Positions 50,686 to 59,513 of a stretch of 59,513 nt of DNA are shown in pieces. Under the pieces are notes generated by a model. It was not told the origin of the DNA and made no database searches. It worked only from the letters and a program-made list of their open reading frames with translations. The DNA comes from Candidatus Rubneribacter avistercoris (GTDB lineage Bacteria; Actinomycetota; Coriobacteriia; Coriobacteriales; Eggerthellaceae). The first letter of the stretch is position 1; every line of letters begins with the position of its first letter. The stretch is from positions 1-59,513 of the forward strand of contig DXCU01000083.1 of assembly GCA_019115845.1 (NCBI GenBank). The letters run 5' to 3'. The translations under genes and the position numbers were made by a program.

Positions 50686-52313
50686 TGTCGAAGCTTCGCC
50701 TTTATATATCCACCGCAATGCACCTCAAGCCATCTCAGGTCGTTTACCGCGTTTGGCGAAGGATTGGCGGCAAGACGCCACTGCGTTTTGGCTACAATCC
50801 AAAGCCCGATGTTGGTAAAGCCGACATCGGGGCTATCCCGGTTCTGCCCGAACTTGACTTCGACCCTGTATTGCTTTCGCGTTTTGATGTCGATGCGATC
50901 CTTGATGATCGCATCGAATTGCTGCACCATGAGGAGCAAGTCGATTGGCGCGAATCGTGGCACGCAGAGCTGTCCACGCCGCTCTGGCGCTTCAATTTGC
51001 ATTACCACGAGTATCTTCTTCCGCTTGCAAAGGCGTATCTTGATACGGGCGACGTGCGCTATCTTGATAAGGGAAAAGCTATTGTGGAGAGTTGGATTCG
51101 CAGCTGCCCGCGATCTGTAGGCGGCGTAGCGTGGGATCCGTACGTCATCTCTATGCGTGTGGTTAACTGGCTTGCATTTTACGGGGAGCTGCGAGAGAAG
51201 ATTGACCACGATCCGATTTTTGTGTCGGCGCTCAATTGCTCGCTTGCGCAGCAGTACATGCATCTGTCGCAACACCTTGAGAAAGATTTGCTGGCAAACC
51301 ACTATTTGGAGAATCTCAAAGCGCTTGTCATTTTAGCGCACTATTTCAATGACACACAAACCTTTGATGCTGCCCTGCCAGTGCTCGCAGGGCAGGTTTG
51401 CGAGCAAATTCTTCCAGACGGGATGCATTTTGAATTAAGCCCTCTGTATCACAAGGTGGTGCTGGAAGATCTACTGCGGGTTGCGGTTACTTTGCAGGCG
51501 CAGGGGATGGAAGAAGCAGAAACCGTAGCGCTTCTGCGCTTGCAAAAGATGTGCGACTGCCTTTTCTCGCTTGAGCGGGGCGCGAGCAGAACGCCTCTTT
51601 TCAATGATAGCGGCGACAACGTGGCGAAAAGCTGCCATGCGCTGCTTTCGTGCGCAAAGAAGCGTTTTGGCATCGCGCCAACGTGCAGGGTCGACCTGCC
51701 GGATGCGGGGTACTACCTCATAGAGCGCGATACGGCAGCGGGACACGTCAAGGTGGTCTTTGACGCGGGAGCGCCGGGTCCTGAATGCGCCTTGGGGCAT
51801 GCGCACTGCGATGCGCTTTCCATGGAGGTGTTTGTGGACGGCCTTCCTGCGGTGGTCAACCGCGGAACGTACGCCTACCAGGATGAGCGTCGTCTGGACC
51901 TTAAGCGCACCGCCGCCCACAGCACCGTGCAGGCAGACGGCATTGAGCAGTCCGAATGTTGGGCGCCGTTTCGCATGGCGAGGAGCGCTCGGTGCTGGGG
52001 GAAGCGCCTTGGAGAGTTCGAGGTGCGCGGCTGCATGGTGGATTGGGCGGGTAACCGCATTGAGCGAACCGTTTGGCTTGGAGAAGACGGGCGGCTGGCT
52101 GTTGTCGATGCGGCCGACCCTTCTGTGAGGCTCGTCTCTCGGTTCCATCTTTTGGGCGTTTCCGCAGAAGGACCTGAGCTTTGCGAATCGTGTTACTGCC
52201 CCGAGTTTGGAAAGGCGCTTCGGTCGACGTGCGCCGAAGGGTATGGCGCGGGTTCGATAGCCGCTGTGATAGACCTTGCCTCGCGAGACATCTCGTGGGA
52301 TTGCGACCGATAG
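50685..52313 (+). CDS. Heparinase II/III-family protein
   Basis: 542 residues: an N-terminal alpha/alpha toroid (WRFNLHYHEYLLPLAKAYL...WDPYVISMRVVNWLAFY...NHYLENLKALVILAHYF) and a C-terminal beta-rich domain with GHAHCDALSMEVFVDGLPAVVNRGTYAYQ, which contains the His residues expected for a lyase. No signal peptide is visible, so it may act in the cytoplasm or on lipid-linked polymer, an odd setting for a lyase. Such genes are common in polysaccharide assembly loci beside fused dehydrogenases like the next gene. Some act on uronic-acid-containing chains, which fits wecC. Confidence 0.85.
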   Translation: MSKLRLYISTAMHLKPSQVVYRVWRRIGGKTPLRFGYNPKPDVGKADIGAIPVLPELDFDPVLLSRFDVDAILDDRIELLHHEEQVDWRESWHAELSTPLWRFNLHYHEYLLPLAKAYLDTGDVRYLDKGKAIVESWIRSCPRSVGGVAWDPYVISMRVVNWLAFYGELREKIDHDPIFVSALNCSLAQQYMHLSQHLEKDLLANHYLENLKALVILAHYFNDTQTFDAALPVLAGQVCEQILPDGMHFELSPLYHKVVLEDLLRVAVTLQAQGMEEAETVALLRLQKMCDCLFSLERGASRTPLFNDSGDNVAKSCHALLSCAKKRFGIAPTCRVDLPDAGYYLIERDTAAGHVKVVFDAGAPGPECALGHAHCDALSMEVFVDGLPAVVNRGTYAYQDERRLDLKRTAAHSTVQADGIEQSECWAPFRMARSARCWGKRLGEFEVRGCMVDWAGNRIERTVWLGEDGRLAVVDAADPSVRLVSRFHLLGVSAEGPELCESCYCPEFGKALRSTCAEGYGAGSIAAVIDLASRDISWDCDR

Positions 52314-52321
52314 GAGATGAC

Positions 52322-54445
52322 ATGAAGCAGTTGTTTCTCATGGTAGATGACGGAAGCATGCGAGAGGTGGAAGTTCCCGCACCCTCTCCGAAGCGAGGGT
52401 TTGTGGTGGTTGAGACGTTGTGGTCAGTTGTTTCTGCCGGGACGGAGCGCACGCTGGCTTCTTTCGGCGGGAAGAATCTTGTCGCCAAAGCGCTTGAGCG
52501 GCCCGACCAGGTGAAAAAAGTCATGGAGAAGCTTTCCACTGACGGGCTGCTTACCACTATGGACGCTGCGTTTAACAAGCTGGGAGAGCCCATGCCTATG
52601 GGTTACTCGGCGGTTGGGCGCGTGATAAGCGTTGGCTCTGGCGTGACCGACGTATCCCCCGGGGATCTTGTGGCTATGGTGGGCCAAGCCTACCATGCCG
52701 AGGTGAACCGCGTGAACCGCAATTTGGTGGCCAAGCTCCCGAAGGACTTCCCCGATGTTCGGCAGGCGTCTCTGTGCGCCCTTGGGGGCATTGCGCTTCA
52801 AGGGATCCATCAGGCAAGCGTTCGGCCTGGCGAGACGGTGGCTGTTATCGGCCTAGGGCTCATCGGGCAGATATGCGCGCGCATTTTAGATGCCTACGGT
52901 TGCGATGTCATTGGGTTTGACGTGGCCGATCGCACCATGCCGGGTACGCGATTGAAATCCTTTATCGACTCCGGGGATGACAACGCGGCCGAGATGGCCC
53001 TTGCTGAGACGTTTGGGCGCGGGGTGGACAAGGTCATCATTGCGGCGTCCACGAGCTCAAACGGCCCTATGGATCTTGCTGCGGCCATCGCTCGCGATCG
53101 CGCCACGATCTGCATGATCGGGGTGACGAAGATGGACATAGAGCGCAAGCCCTTCTACACCAAAGAGCTCACGTTTACTATCGCGCGCTCCTATGGAGCG
53201 GGCCGCTACGAGAGCGACTATGAGGAGAAGGGCGTCGATCTGCCCATAGGGTATGTGCGCTTTACGGAAGGGCGCAACGTCGAAGAGTTTATCCGCCTTA
53301 TCGCGCGCGGACGTCTCGATTTATCTGATCTTATTACACATGAAATTCCCTTCGAGGAAGCTCAGCGTGCTTACGAGATGATAACGACCAACAAGAAAAA
53401 AGAGCAGTACGTGGCCATCCTGCTCAAGTACGGGCAGCGGGAAGGAAAGCTCGATGAGGTGGTCCGGCCGGCTGCGAAAGCGCCCCTTGCGATCACGGCA
53501 GATAAAGTGCGCGTTGGCCTTATAGGAGGCGGCAGTTTTACCAGAAGCACCATTCTTCCCACCATGAAAGGCAACGGCTCGTTTGCTTTGCGGGCCCTTG
53601 CTACCACGGGCGGGGTGAGCACAGGCCAGACGGCGGGCACCGAAGAGTTTTCTTATGTGACAAGTGATTACCGGCAGATGCTCGAGGATCCCGATATTGA
53701 CCTTGTTGTGGTGTCGAGTGGTCATAACTCCCACGCACGGTTTGTTGTAGAAGCGCTTGAGGCGGGCAAAAGCGTCTACTGCGAAAAGCCGCTATGTCTT
53801 TCCTTGGCAGAACTTGATGCGATTGAAGCCGCCTATGGAGAAAATCCCGGTGAGCTTTTCTGCGGCATGAACCGACGCTTCGCACCCTCCATCAAGCAAA
53901 TTCGCACAGAGCTGAAAACGCATGAGGTGCCGGCGGTCTATGATTACATCGTAAATGCCGGAGAGATACCTGCCGACCACTGGACACAGGATGAGGAGGT
54001 GGGAGGTGGGCGCATCATCGGGGAGGCATGCCATATGGTCGATGTCATCATGGCCCTTGATGGTAGCGCTCTGGAAGACCTGCGCCTTACCTTTGCCGAT
54101 GCGCCAGGGTGCCCGTGCAAAGACAACGCGCTCATCTCGATGCGGATGGCATCAGGCGCTATCGCAAGCATCGTCTACACCTCAATGGGCTCAAAGAAGT
54201 ATCCCAAAGAGCAGTTGCGCGTGTTCAGTTCGGGCAACGTCTACGAGGTGGACAACTACATCGGGCTTGCGCGCTACAGCAACACCCGCAAAAGCTCGCC
54301 AAAACTTAGGCAAGACAAGGGCTTCAAGAACGAATACGCCTTCATGCTGCGCGTGCTAGCCGGCGAAGAATCCAACACCGCCATCGAGGACGCATTCGCG
54401 GGACATAGGGCGTTGCTGGAAGCTCTGGAGGGCGCACGTGGATAA
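52322..54445 (+). CDS. Fused zinc-type alcohol dehydrogenase and Gfo/Idh/MocA oxidoreductase
   Basis: 707 residues in two enzyme-like halves. Residues 1 to about 385 resemble a medium-chain dehydrogenase, with VIGLGLIGQICARILDAYGCDVIGFDVAD as NAD(P) fold and GYSAVGRVISVGSGV. I see no complete zinc-ligand set. Residues from about 395 are a Gfo/Idh/MocA domain with RVGLIGGGSFTRSTILPTM and CEKPLCLS. Such bi-domain proteins recur with heparinase-like genes in polysaccharide loci and probably act on a sugar nucleotide or lipid-linked sugar. Confidence 0.85.
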   Translation: MKQLFLMVDDGSMREVEVPAPSPKRGFVVVETLWSVVSAGTERTLASFGGKNLVAKALERPDQVKKVMEKLSTDGLLTTMDAAFNKLGEPMPMGYSAVGRVISVGSGVTDVSPGDLVAMVGQAYHAEVNRVNRNLVAKLPKDFPDVRQASLCALGGIALQGIHQASVRPGETVAVIGLGLIGQICARILDAYGCDVIGFDVADRTMPGTRLKSFIDSGDDNAAEMALAETFGRGVDKVIIAASTSSNGPMDLAAAIARDRATICMIGVTKMDIERKPFYTKELTFTIARSYGAGRYESDYEEKGVDLPIGYVRFTEGRNVEEFIRLIARGRLDLSDLITHEIPFEEAQRAYEMITTNKKKEQYVAILLKYGQREGKLDEVVRPAAKAPLAITADKVRVGLIGGGSFTRSTILPTMKGNGSFALRALATTGGVSTGQTAGTEEFSYVTSDYRQMLEDPDIDLVVVSSGHNSHARFVVEALEAGKSVYCEKPLCLSLAELDAIEAAYGENPGELFCGMNRRFAPSIKQIRTELKTHEVPAVYDYIVNAGEIPADHWTQDEEVGGGRIIGEACHMVDVIMALDGSALEDLRLTFADAPGCPCKDNALISMRMASGAIASIVYTSMGSKKYPKEQLRVFSSGNVYEVDNYIGLARYSNTRKSSPKLRQDKGFKNEYAFMLRVLAGEESNTAIEDAFAGHRALLEALEGARG

Positions 54446-55796
54446 AATGACGCTCTACGGCCGGTTGCCGATTTTCGCGCAGAATTGGGCGTGTTCGCTT
54501 GAAGGGCGAAGAATTTGCCATGCACGATACGGAAAGGGGTTTTGGGAAAAACTCAAATCTTACGAAAGCCGTGTCGCATGGAGTCCGGAGAGGCTGGCCG
54601 AATACCGCGACTCTCGGCTGCGTGCGATGGTGAAACACTGCTATGAAACGGTGCCTTACTACAGACGCACGTTCAAGGAGGGGGGCGTAAGCCCCAACGA
54701 CATTCGAGAACTTGCGGACCTCTCGAAACTCCCAATCCTTACTAAGGAGGTAGTTAACAAAAGCCCAAAAGAATTCCTGTCATCCGCGTATGCGGGCAAA
54801 ACGATAAATCACCATACGAGCGGAACGACAGGATCGGGGTTTGTGTTTGCCATCACTCCAGAATCGCAAGACGAGCAGTGGGCATGCTGGTGGCGTTTTA
54901 GGCGCGCGCTCGGAATTGAGTTTGGCACGCCCCAAGCGATGTTTGGGACGCAAAAGGTCGTGCCGGTAAAACAGAAAAAGCCCCCTTTTTGGAGAATGAA
55001 CCTCGCAGGGCACCAGGTCTATTTCAGTGCCTTTCATGAAAGCGACCGCAACCTTGCGGCATATTGTGAAAAGCTCATTCGCGAGCGGATTCCTTGGATT
55101 CACGGATACCCTTCTTTGTTGGCGCCTATAGCCGCATTCGCTGCCGCGCATGACATTGGATTTGACGATATTCGGTTTGTCACCACAGGCGCCGAAAACC
55201 TGTTGGAGAGCCAGGCGGCTTTGATAGAAAGCGCGTTTGGCGTTCGGCCGTATCAGCATTACGGCATGTGCGAGGGCATAGCTAACTTCTCTGAAAACCT
55301 GGACCATCGTATGTTTGTGGACGAGGACTTTGCCGCAGTTGAATTTGTTGGGCAGCCTGGTGAGGCGGTCTGCAGAATCGTCGGAACAACGCTTACCAAC
55401 TTTGCTATGCCCCTTCTCCGTTGGGATGTGGGTGATGTTGGTAGGGTGAAGACGCATGCCGACGGGCGACGCGAGGTGATATCTCTTGATGGGCGTACGG
55501 AAGATAGCGTCATTCTCCCCGATGGCACCTGCGTTGGAAAGCTCGACCACGTGTTTAAAGACACGATCCATATTGCAGAGGCTCAGATACACCAGCATGC
55601 CGACCATTCCATAACGGTGTATGCGAAAAAGACGCAAGAAGATGTGTCTGAAGATGAGCGCATAGCACGAATGCAGTTTGCAAAAAGCTTTACCTGTGAG
55701 GTGCCTATCCGTTTTAAGTATGTGGAAGCGGTCCCACGCGCAAAGTCGGGCAAATTGCGTTTTGTCGTATCCGAGATACGAGGAGTTGCTCGATGA
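54438..55796 (+). CDS. PaaK/CapK-type adenylate-forming protein
   Basis: 452 residues related to phenylacetate-CoA ligase. YRDSRLRAMVKHCYETVPYYRR opens the conserved core, HHTSGTTGSGF is the phosphate loop, and HGYPSLLAPIAAF and YGMCEG follow. The C-terminus RAKSGKLRFVVSEI carries the catalytic Lys region. In capsule loci these CapK-like enzymes probably activate an acid for attachment to the glycan, but the acid is unknown. The GTG at 54438 overlaps the preceding gene by 8 bases; ATG 54447 is an alternative start. Confidence 0.82.
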   Translation: MDKMTLYGRLPIFAQNWACSLEGRRICHARYGKGFWEKLKSYESRVAWSPERLAEYRDSRLRAMVKHCYETVPYYRRTFKEGGVSPNDIRELADLSKLPILTKEVVNKSPKEFLSSAYAGKTINHHTSGTTGSGFVFAITPESQDEQWACWWRFRRALGIEFGTPQAMFGTQKVVPVKQKKPPFWRMNLAGHQVYFSAFHESDRNLAAYCEKLIRERIPWIHGYPSLLAPIAAFAAAHDIGFDDIRFVTTGAENLLESQAALIESAFGVRPYQHYGMCEGIANFSENLDHRMFVDEDFAAVEFVGQPGEAVCRIVGTTLTNFAMPLLRWDVGDVGRVKTHADGRREVISLDGRTEDSVILPDGTCVGKLDHVFKDTIHIAEAQIHQHADHSITVYAKKTQEDVSEDERIARMQFAKSFTCEVPIRFKYVEAVPRAKSGKLRFVVSEIRGVAR

Positions 55797-57145
55797 ATGA
55801 GTGTGCGGTAGTTGTGCGAAGCGGAGTGGACTCGTACGAAAAACTTCTCTCGGACGGTTTTGCCGACGAGGTGTTCTCGTTGGTGCGAAAGGCGGTGTCA
55901 CCCGGACAGACAGTTGTTGTCAAGCCCAATCTTGTTGCTGAGCACAGATGGGATCATCCCAACGAAACGGTGCAGATTGTCACACACGCCGCTGTTGTGG
56001 AGCGAATCGTGCGAGAAGCCGTTTGTGCGCTACATGGCTGTGGACGTGTTGTTATTGCGGACGCTCCTCAGACTGACTCGGACTACGAAGCGATTGCAAG
56101 GCTGTTAGATCTCGATGGCATCGTACAAAGATGCTCCGCTAACACGACCGTTGCGGTGGAGCACTTCGACTTGCGTGAGGAAAAATGGATCACGCGCGAG
56201 GGTGTCACGGTTGGCAAAAAACAGCTGGCAGGAGACCCTTTGGGGTACTGCGAGATAGATTTAGGCTCTGAGAGCCTGTTTGAAGGAAAAGCGAACAAAA
56301 CCTACTACGGAGCAGATTACGATCAAGCCGAGACAGCCCGCTATCATAACGACCGAAACAATATCTATGTTATGTCAAATACGGTTTTGGCATGCGACGT
56401 CTTTATCAACGTACCTAAATTGAAGACGCACAAACTGGGCGGTCTTACCTGCTCTTTGAAAAATGCCGTGGGAACATGTGTTGTGAAAAACTCGTTGCCG
56501 CATCACACGACGGGGGTGCCTGACGAAGGCGGGGATCAGTTCTTTAGTGCCACCAAGAAATCCCACGTTGAAAGGGCTCTCAAAGGCATGGCGGCTACTT
56601 TGCTAAAACACAAAAACCCTCTCATCTCCTATCCCATTGGGCTTGTGAAAAAAGGTGCAGGCAAGGTGTTGGGGTCGCAAGGATCGCAAACGATTCGCAA
56701 CGGTTCGTGGTATGGCAATGACACCATTTGGCGTACAACCCTCGATCTGAACCGCATTTTGTTGTACGCAGACAGATACGGAATTATGCGAGACGGTCTC
56801 CAGCGTGCATATCTGACCATTGTTGATGCTGTTATTGCGGCGGAAGGAGACGGTCCTTTGGATGCCGACGCCAAAGAGTGCGGGGTGCTTATGGCTGGCA
56901 CGAATCCGGTTGCTGTCGATTTTGCTGCCGCTCGCCTTATGGGCTTCGATTGGAGGTGTGTGCCGACCATATCCCACGCTTTTGACAGCATGCGCTGGCC
57001 GCTTGCGAGCTTCACTTCGGATGATGTCTGCATTGCAGGAGCATGTTCGAAGTGGAGTGGACGTGTAGTGGATGTGGAACCCGCAAGCACCCTTGCTTTC
57101 AAGCCGCATTTCGGATGGGTCGGACATGTGGAGCTGGGATCTTAA
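55793..57145 (+). CDS. DUF362-domain protein
   Basis: 450 residues with the DUF362 pattern: VVVKPNLVAEHRWDHPNETVQIVTHAAVVERIVREAV near the start, DVFINVPKLKTHKLGGLTCSLKNAVGT in the middle, and GTNPVAVDFAAARLMGFD late. I do not see the CxxCxxC ferredoxin motif that many DUF362 proteins carry. The function of the family is not settled. Its ATG overlaps the stop of the PaaK-like gene, so the two proteins are probably used together. Confidence 0.82.
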   Translation: MNECAVVVRSGVDSYEKLLSDGFADEVFSLVRKAVSPGQTVVVKPNLVAEHRWDHPNETVQIVTHAAVVERIVREAVCALHGCGRVVIADAPQTDSDYEAIARLLDLDGIVQRCSANTTVAVEHFDLREEKWITREGVTVGKKQLAGDPLGYCEIDLGSESLFEGKANKTYYGADYDQAETARYHNDRNNIYVMSNTVLACDVFINVPKLKTHKLGGLTCSLKNAVGTCVVKNSLPHHTTGVPDEGGDQFFSATKKSHVERALKGMAATLLKHKNPLISYPIGLVKKGAGKVLGSQGSQTIRNGSWYGNDTIWRTTLDLNRILLYADRYGIMRDGLQRAYLTIVDAVIAAEGDGPLDADAKECGVLMAGTNPVAVDFAAARLMGFDWRCVPTISHAFDSMRWPLASFTSDDVCIAGACSKWSGRVVDVEPASTLAFKPHFGWVGHVELGS

Positions 57146-57148
57146 CTG

Positions 57149-58291
57149 ATGAAGTACGTTCAGATAAATGCATATGGCTATGGATCAACTGGCAGTATAA
57201 TGCGCAACATCCATAAAGAGCGTCTTCGGGATGGTGACGAGTCCTACATTGCATGGGCTCGCGGTCCTGCATCGCAGGAGTCGAATGAATATCGTTTCGG
57301 AACCAAGTTCGACGTATATATGCATGTAGGGCTGCATCGGTTGTTCGGCATGGGTGGCTTCATGGGATCGAAGCGAGCAACCGAGCAATTGGTTTCCTGG
57401 TTGGAGGGCATCGACCCTGACGTGGTACACCTGCACAATCTGCATGGATATACGATTCATCTCCCTGTCCTGTTTGACTTTCTAAAACGAGCAGGAAAGC
57501 AGGTGGTTTGGACACTGCATGATTGCTGGGCGTTTACGGGGCATTGCGGGCACTTTTCCCATGCCCGCTGCTCTCAATGGAAGATGCGTTGTGGGGCGAG
57601 TTGTGTTTGTCCTCAAGCTCACGAGAATCCAAAGACATTAGCCGGCACATGGGCTGTGAGACGTTCTTTCGACATTAAGAGGGATCTGTTTACATCATTG
57701 CACGATGTTGAAATCATAGTCCCATCGCAATGGCTCGCTCATCTGGTGAGTCAATCGTATTTATCAAAATACCCTATTCAAGTGGTACCGCATAAAGTTG
57801 ACAGCAACGTGTTTAAGGCAACTCAGAGTGGTTTTCGGGAACAGTATGGGCTTGAAGGAAAGGTAATTATTTTGGGGGTTGCTTCCCCATGGAGTAGGCA
57901 TAAGGGATTGGAACGATTCGTCTCTCTATCAAACCTTCTGGATGAAAGGTTTGCGATCGTTCTAGTTGGCCTGACCGACAAGCAACAATCATACGTTCAA
58001 AAATCGTGCAACTCCCAGGTGGCAATAGTTTCGCTATCTTCTGTGTCAGAGGCGAGCAAACTCGCTCAGATTTATTCTGCGTCGGATTATTACTGGAATG
58101 CCAGTACTGAAGAAACGTTCGGGATGACTACTTTGGAAGCTGTTTCCTGCGGTGCGTTCTCTATCGTGTGCGAAGGAACGCCTGGCGAAGAGATTATCAG
58201 CGCAGAAACGGGCGTTGCTCTTCCGGCGAACGCAAGTGCCGTGGCTGAGTATGTGCTTAAAAATCAGGCACCCCGGAAGGAATACGTATGA
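57149..58291 (+). CDS. Glycosyltransferase family 4-like protein
   Basis: 380 residues. YGYGSTGSIMRNIHKE at the N-terminus, DVVHLHNLHGYTIHLPVLFDFL, TLHDCWAFTGHCGHF with a Cys-rich stretch after it (CSQWKMRCGASCVCP), and the donor-binding STEETFGMTTLEAVSCG motif. These transferases add sugars in O-antigen-like loci. Base composition falls to a lower GC level from here on. Its TGA overlaps the ATG of the polymerase gene. Confidence 0.88.
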   Translation: MKYVQINAYGYGSTGSIMRNIHKERLRDGDESYIAWARGPASQESNEYRFGTKFDVYMHVGLHRLFGMGGFMGSKRATEQLVSWLEGIDPDVVHLHNLHGYTIHLPVLFDFLKRAGKQVVWTLHDCWAFTGHCGHFSHARCSQWKMRCGASCVCPQAHENPKTLAGTWAVRRSFDIKRDLFTSLHDVEIIVPSQWLAHLVSQSYLSKYPIQVVPHKVDSNVFKATQSGFREQYGLEGKVIILGVASPWSRHKGLERFVSLSNLLDERFAIVLVGLTDKQQSYVQKSCNSQVAIVSLSSVSEASKLAQIYSASDYYWNASTEETFGMTTLEAVSCGAFSIVCEGTPGEEIISAETGVALPANASAVAEYVLKNQAPRKEYV

Positions 58292-59513
58292 TAATCGACA
58301 TAGGGTCACCTTTTGTTGTCATCGCGGGAGTGCTTTTGGCATTGGGATGGGCTCGTTGTCGCAAAGGTAACGATTTAGTAGTTCTTCTTTTTTCGATTGT
58401 TTGCATTCTCGACATGAATATGATTTCGGCACCTCTTGCCGTGGTCAATGGTCAAGAGATTTCTTGCTCCGACGTGGCGTTGGTGCTATTTTTTATATTT
58501 GCATTTGCGCTTGCCGTCAAGAATCGTGCGCTCATAAGTAGACGCATGCTTGTATCGGCGCTTGCCATTTCCACAATACTATTACTCTCTCTCTTGGTTA
58601 ATTTTTTCCATCCGTATGAGGGGAGTATTGTAGCTTCGGGTGTATCATGGGATTTGTTTGTGCAGGGCATGGTTCTTCAGTCAGATCAAGAGATTGGTGG
58701 AAGAAATTTATTCGTATTTCTCCGTTACGTGCTTTTTGTATTTTCGGGGGTGCTCACCGTTTCCTTATTTGGGGGCAATGACTTTATTCGGGTTGGACGC
58801 TATATATTAATTGCGGGTAAAATACACATAGGTTATGCCGTATTTGAGTTAGGTATGAAAGTTCTCTTTGAATCAAGCATAGCTTCTCAGTTCACTTCAT
58901 TCTTGTTTGCGGATAGTCATATATACACCTCTTATTTTCAACGAGAATCTCTTGTTGCGTTGTGGGGCATTACGCGGGAGCCGTCACATTTTGTTCTTGC
59001 TCTTGGCTGGTTTGTGATTGTATTTACCCTGCTCAAAATGACTGGAAATGCATCTCGGGATAAGATTGCGTGGCCAATAATGGCCATTGTCCTTATGTGT
59101 CTTTCTGCAGCATCTTCGATCGTGGTCCTACTGCCTGCTCTTGTGTTTTTTATATTGGCTATAAATCAAATACGGCGAGATGGTCGAGTGCATTTACTTT
59201 CTGCTGCTGTTGGTATTTTAATTCTGTTCGCGGGTTTTTATTTTGTCGCTGAAGCGGGAATTGTGCAAGCGTTGCCATATTTTGGAAAAGCAACAGGTGT
59301 CCTCGAATCTTTGGGAGACGCCTTCCGTGGCAACTATTTTGCTTTGCGCACTGTTGAGGGATCGCCCCGTTTGATTAGTGTCGTGGAATCCATTCGAGTT
59401 TGGATGGATGTACCGCTTTGTGGCATTGGCGTCGGGTCTATGAATCCATTTAGTGGCGTATTTGCGCAATTGGTAAATACAGGAATACTGGGGTTCTGTT
59501 CATGGTTAGTGTA
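58288..59513 (+). CDS. O-antigen/capsule polymerase, Wzy-like (3' end outside window)
   Basis: The frame opens at ATG 58288, overlapping the stop of the glycosyltransferase, and stays open to the window end, giving 408 visible residues. It is very hydrophobic with at least nine predicted membrane helices and long loops. The TREPSHF stretch and the later PLCGIGVGSMNPF are features seen in Wzy-type polymerases. It would join repeat units on undecaprenyl diphosphate at the outer face. Codon use is much richer in A and T than in the genes at the left of the window, a sign of exchange at this variable end of the locus. Confidence 0.8.
   Translation, partial: MIIDIGSPFVVIAGVLLALGWARCRKGNDLVVLLFSIVCILDMNMISAPLAVVNGQEISCSDVALVLFFIFAFALAVKNRALISRRMLVSALAISTILLLSLLVNFFHPYEGSIVASGVSWDLFVQGMVLQSDQEIGGRNLFVFLRYVLFVFSGVLTVSLFGGNDFIRVGRYILIAGKIHIGYAVFELGMKVLFESSIASQFTSFLFADSHIYTSYFQRESLVALWGITREPSHFVLALGWFVIVFTLLKMTGNASRDKIAWPIMAIVLMCLSAASSIVVLLPALVFFILAINQIRRDGRVHLLSAAVGILILFAGFYFVAEAGIVQALPYFGKATGVLESLGDAFRGNYFALRTVEGSPRLISVVESIRVWMDVPLCGIGVGSMNPFSGVFAQLVNTGILGFCSWLV

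Overview
The window is high-GC, densely packed DNA from an anaerobic actinobacterium, most plausibly the class Coriobacteriia and the family Eggerthellaceae. This is an inference from GC content, codon use and gene content; no 16S gene or other marker is present to prove it. Coding is mostly on the + strand in long operons with overlapping stops and starts. No tRNA, rRNA, CRISPR array or insertion sequence was seen.

Layout. (1) 1-364: tail of a repeat-rich surface protein. (2) 581-5089: housekeeping run pyrH-frr-uppS-cdsA-dxr. (3) 5255-16269: a complete biotin-dependent, Na+-pumping malonate decarboxylase operon of the Malonomonas mad type (small membrane protein, madB, a HutP-family antiterminator, madA, E, C, D, H, K, F, L, M, G, birA). 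It is preceded by a sigma-70-type promoter and a leader that ends in an intrinsic terminator. (4) 16285-30075: a self-contained sigma-54 module. A divergent AcoR-like enhancer-binding protein faces an operon with two near-identical -24/-12 promoters. The operon encodes a DASS transporter, EtfBA (FixAB-like), a CaiB-like CoA-transferase, a CaiA-like acyl-CoA dehydrogenase, a second DASS transporter, a CaiC-like CoA ligase, FixC, FixX and RpoN itself. It looks like a pathway that activates an unsaturated carboxylate as its CoA thioester and reduces it with Etf/FixCX electrons. (5) 30532-34655: rseP-ispG-proS, which would normally follow dxr directly. About 25 kb of catabolic genes therefore sit between the two halves of this run. 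(6) 34733-41367: HAD phosphatase, phasin-like protein, ABC1/UbiB kinase, membrane-anchored XRE regulator, Rpn-family nuclease and DEAD-box helicase. (7) 41734-59513: a surface polysaccharide locus with LCP ligase, Wzz-like adaptor, tyrosine kinase, PHP phosphatase, a LoaP-type antiterminator behind a strong terminator, initiating sugar transferase, glycosyltransferases, wecC and wecB, a heparinase-like protein, a fused dehydrogenase, a PaaK-like ligase, a DUF362 protein and a Wzy-like polymerase cut by the window end.

How the parts work together. MadA/E/C/D move the carboxyl group of malonate from the acyl carrier protein to the biotin protein MadF. MadB releases it as CO2 while exporting Na+. 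MadG and MadK build and attach the ACP cofactor, MadH re-acetylates the ACP, BirA biotinylates MadF, and MadLM imports malonate. The HutP-like protein probably controls readthrough of the leader terminator. In the sigma-54 module the sigma factor, its activator, their promoters and the target pathway all lie within 14 kb, and rpoN is the last gene of the operon it should transcribe. Sigma-54 is generally absent from Actinobacteria, so this linkage is the most striking feature of the window, followed by the HutP/terminator pairing.
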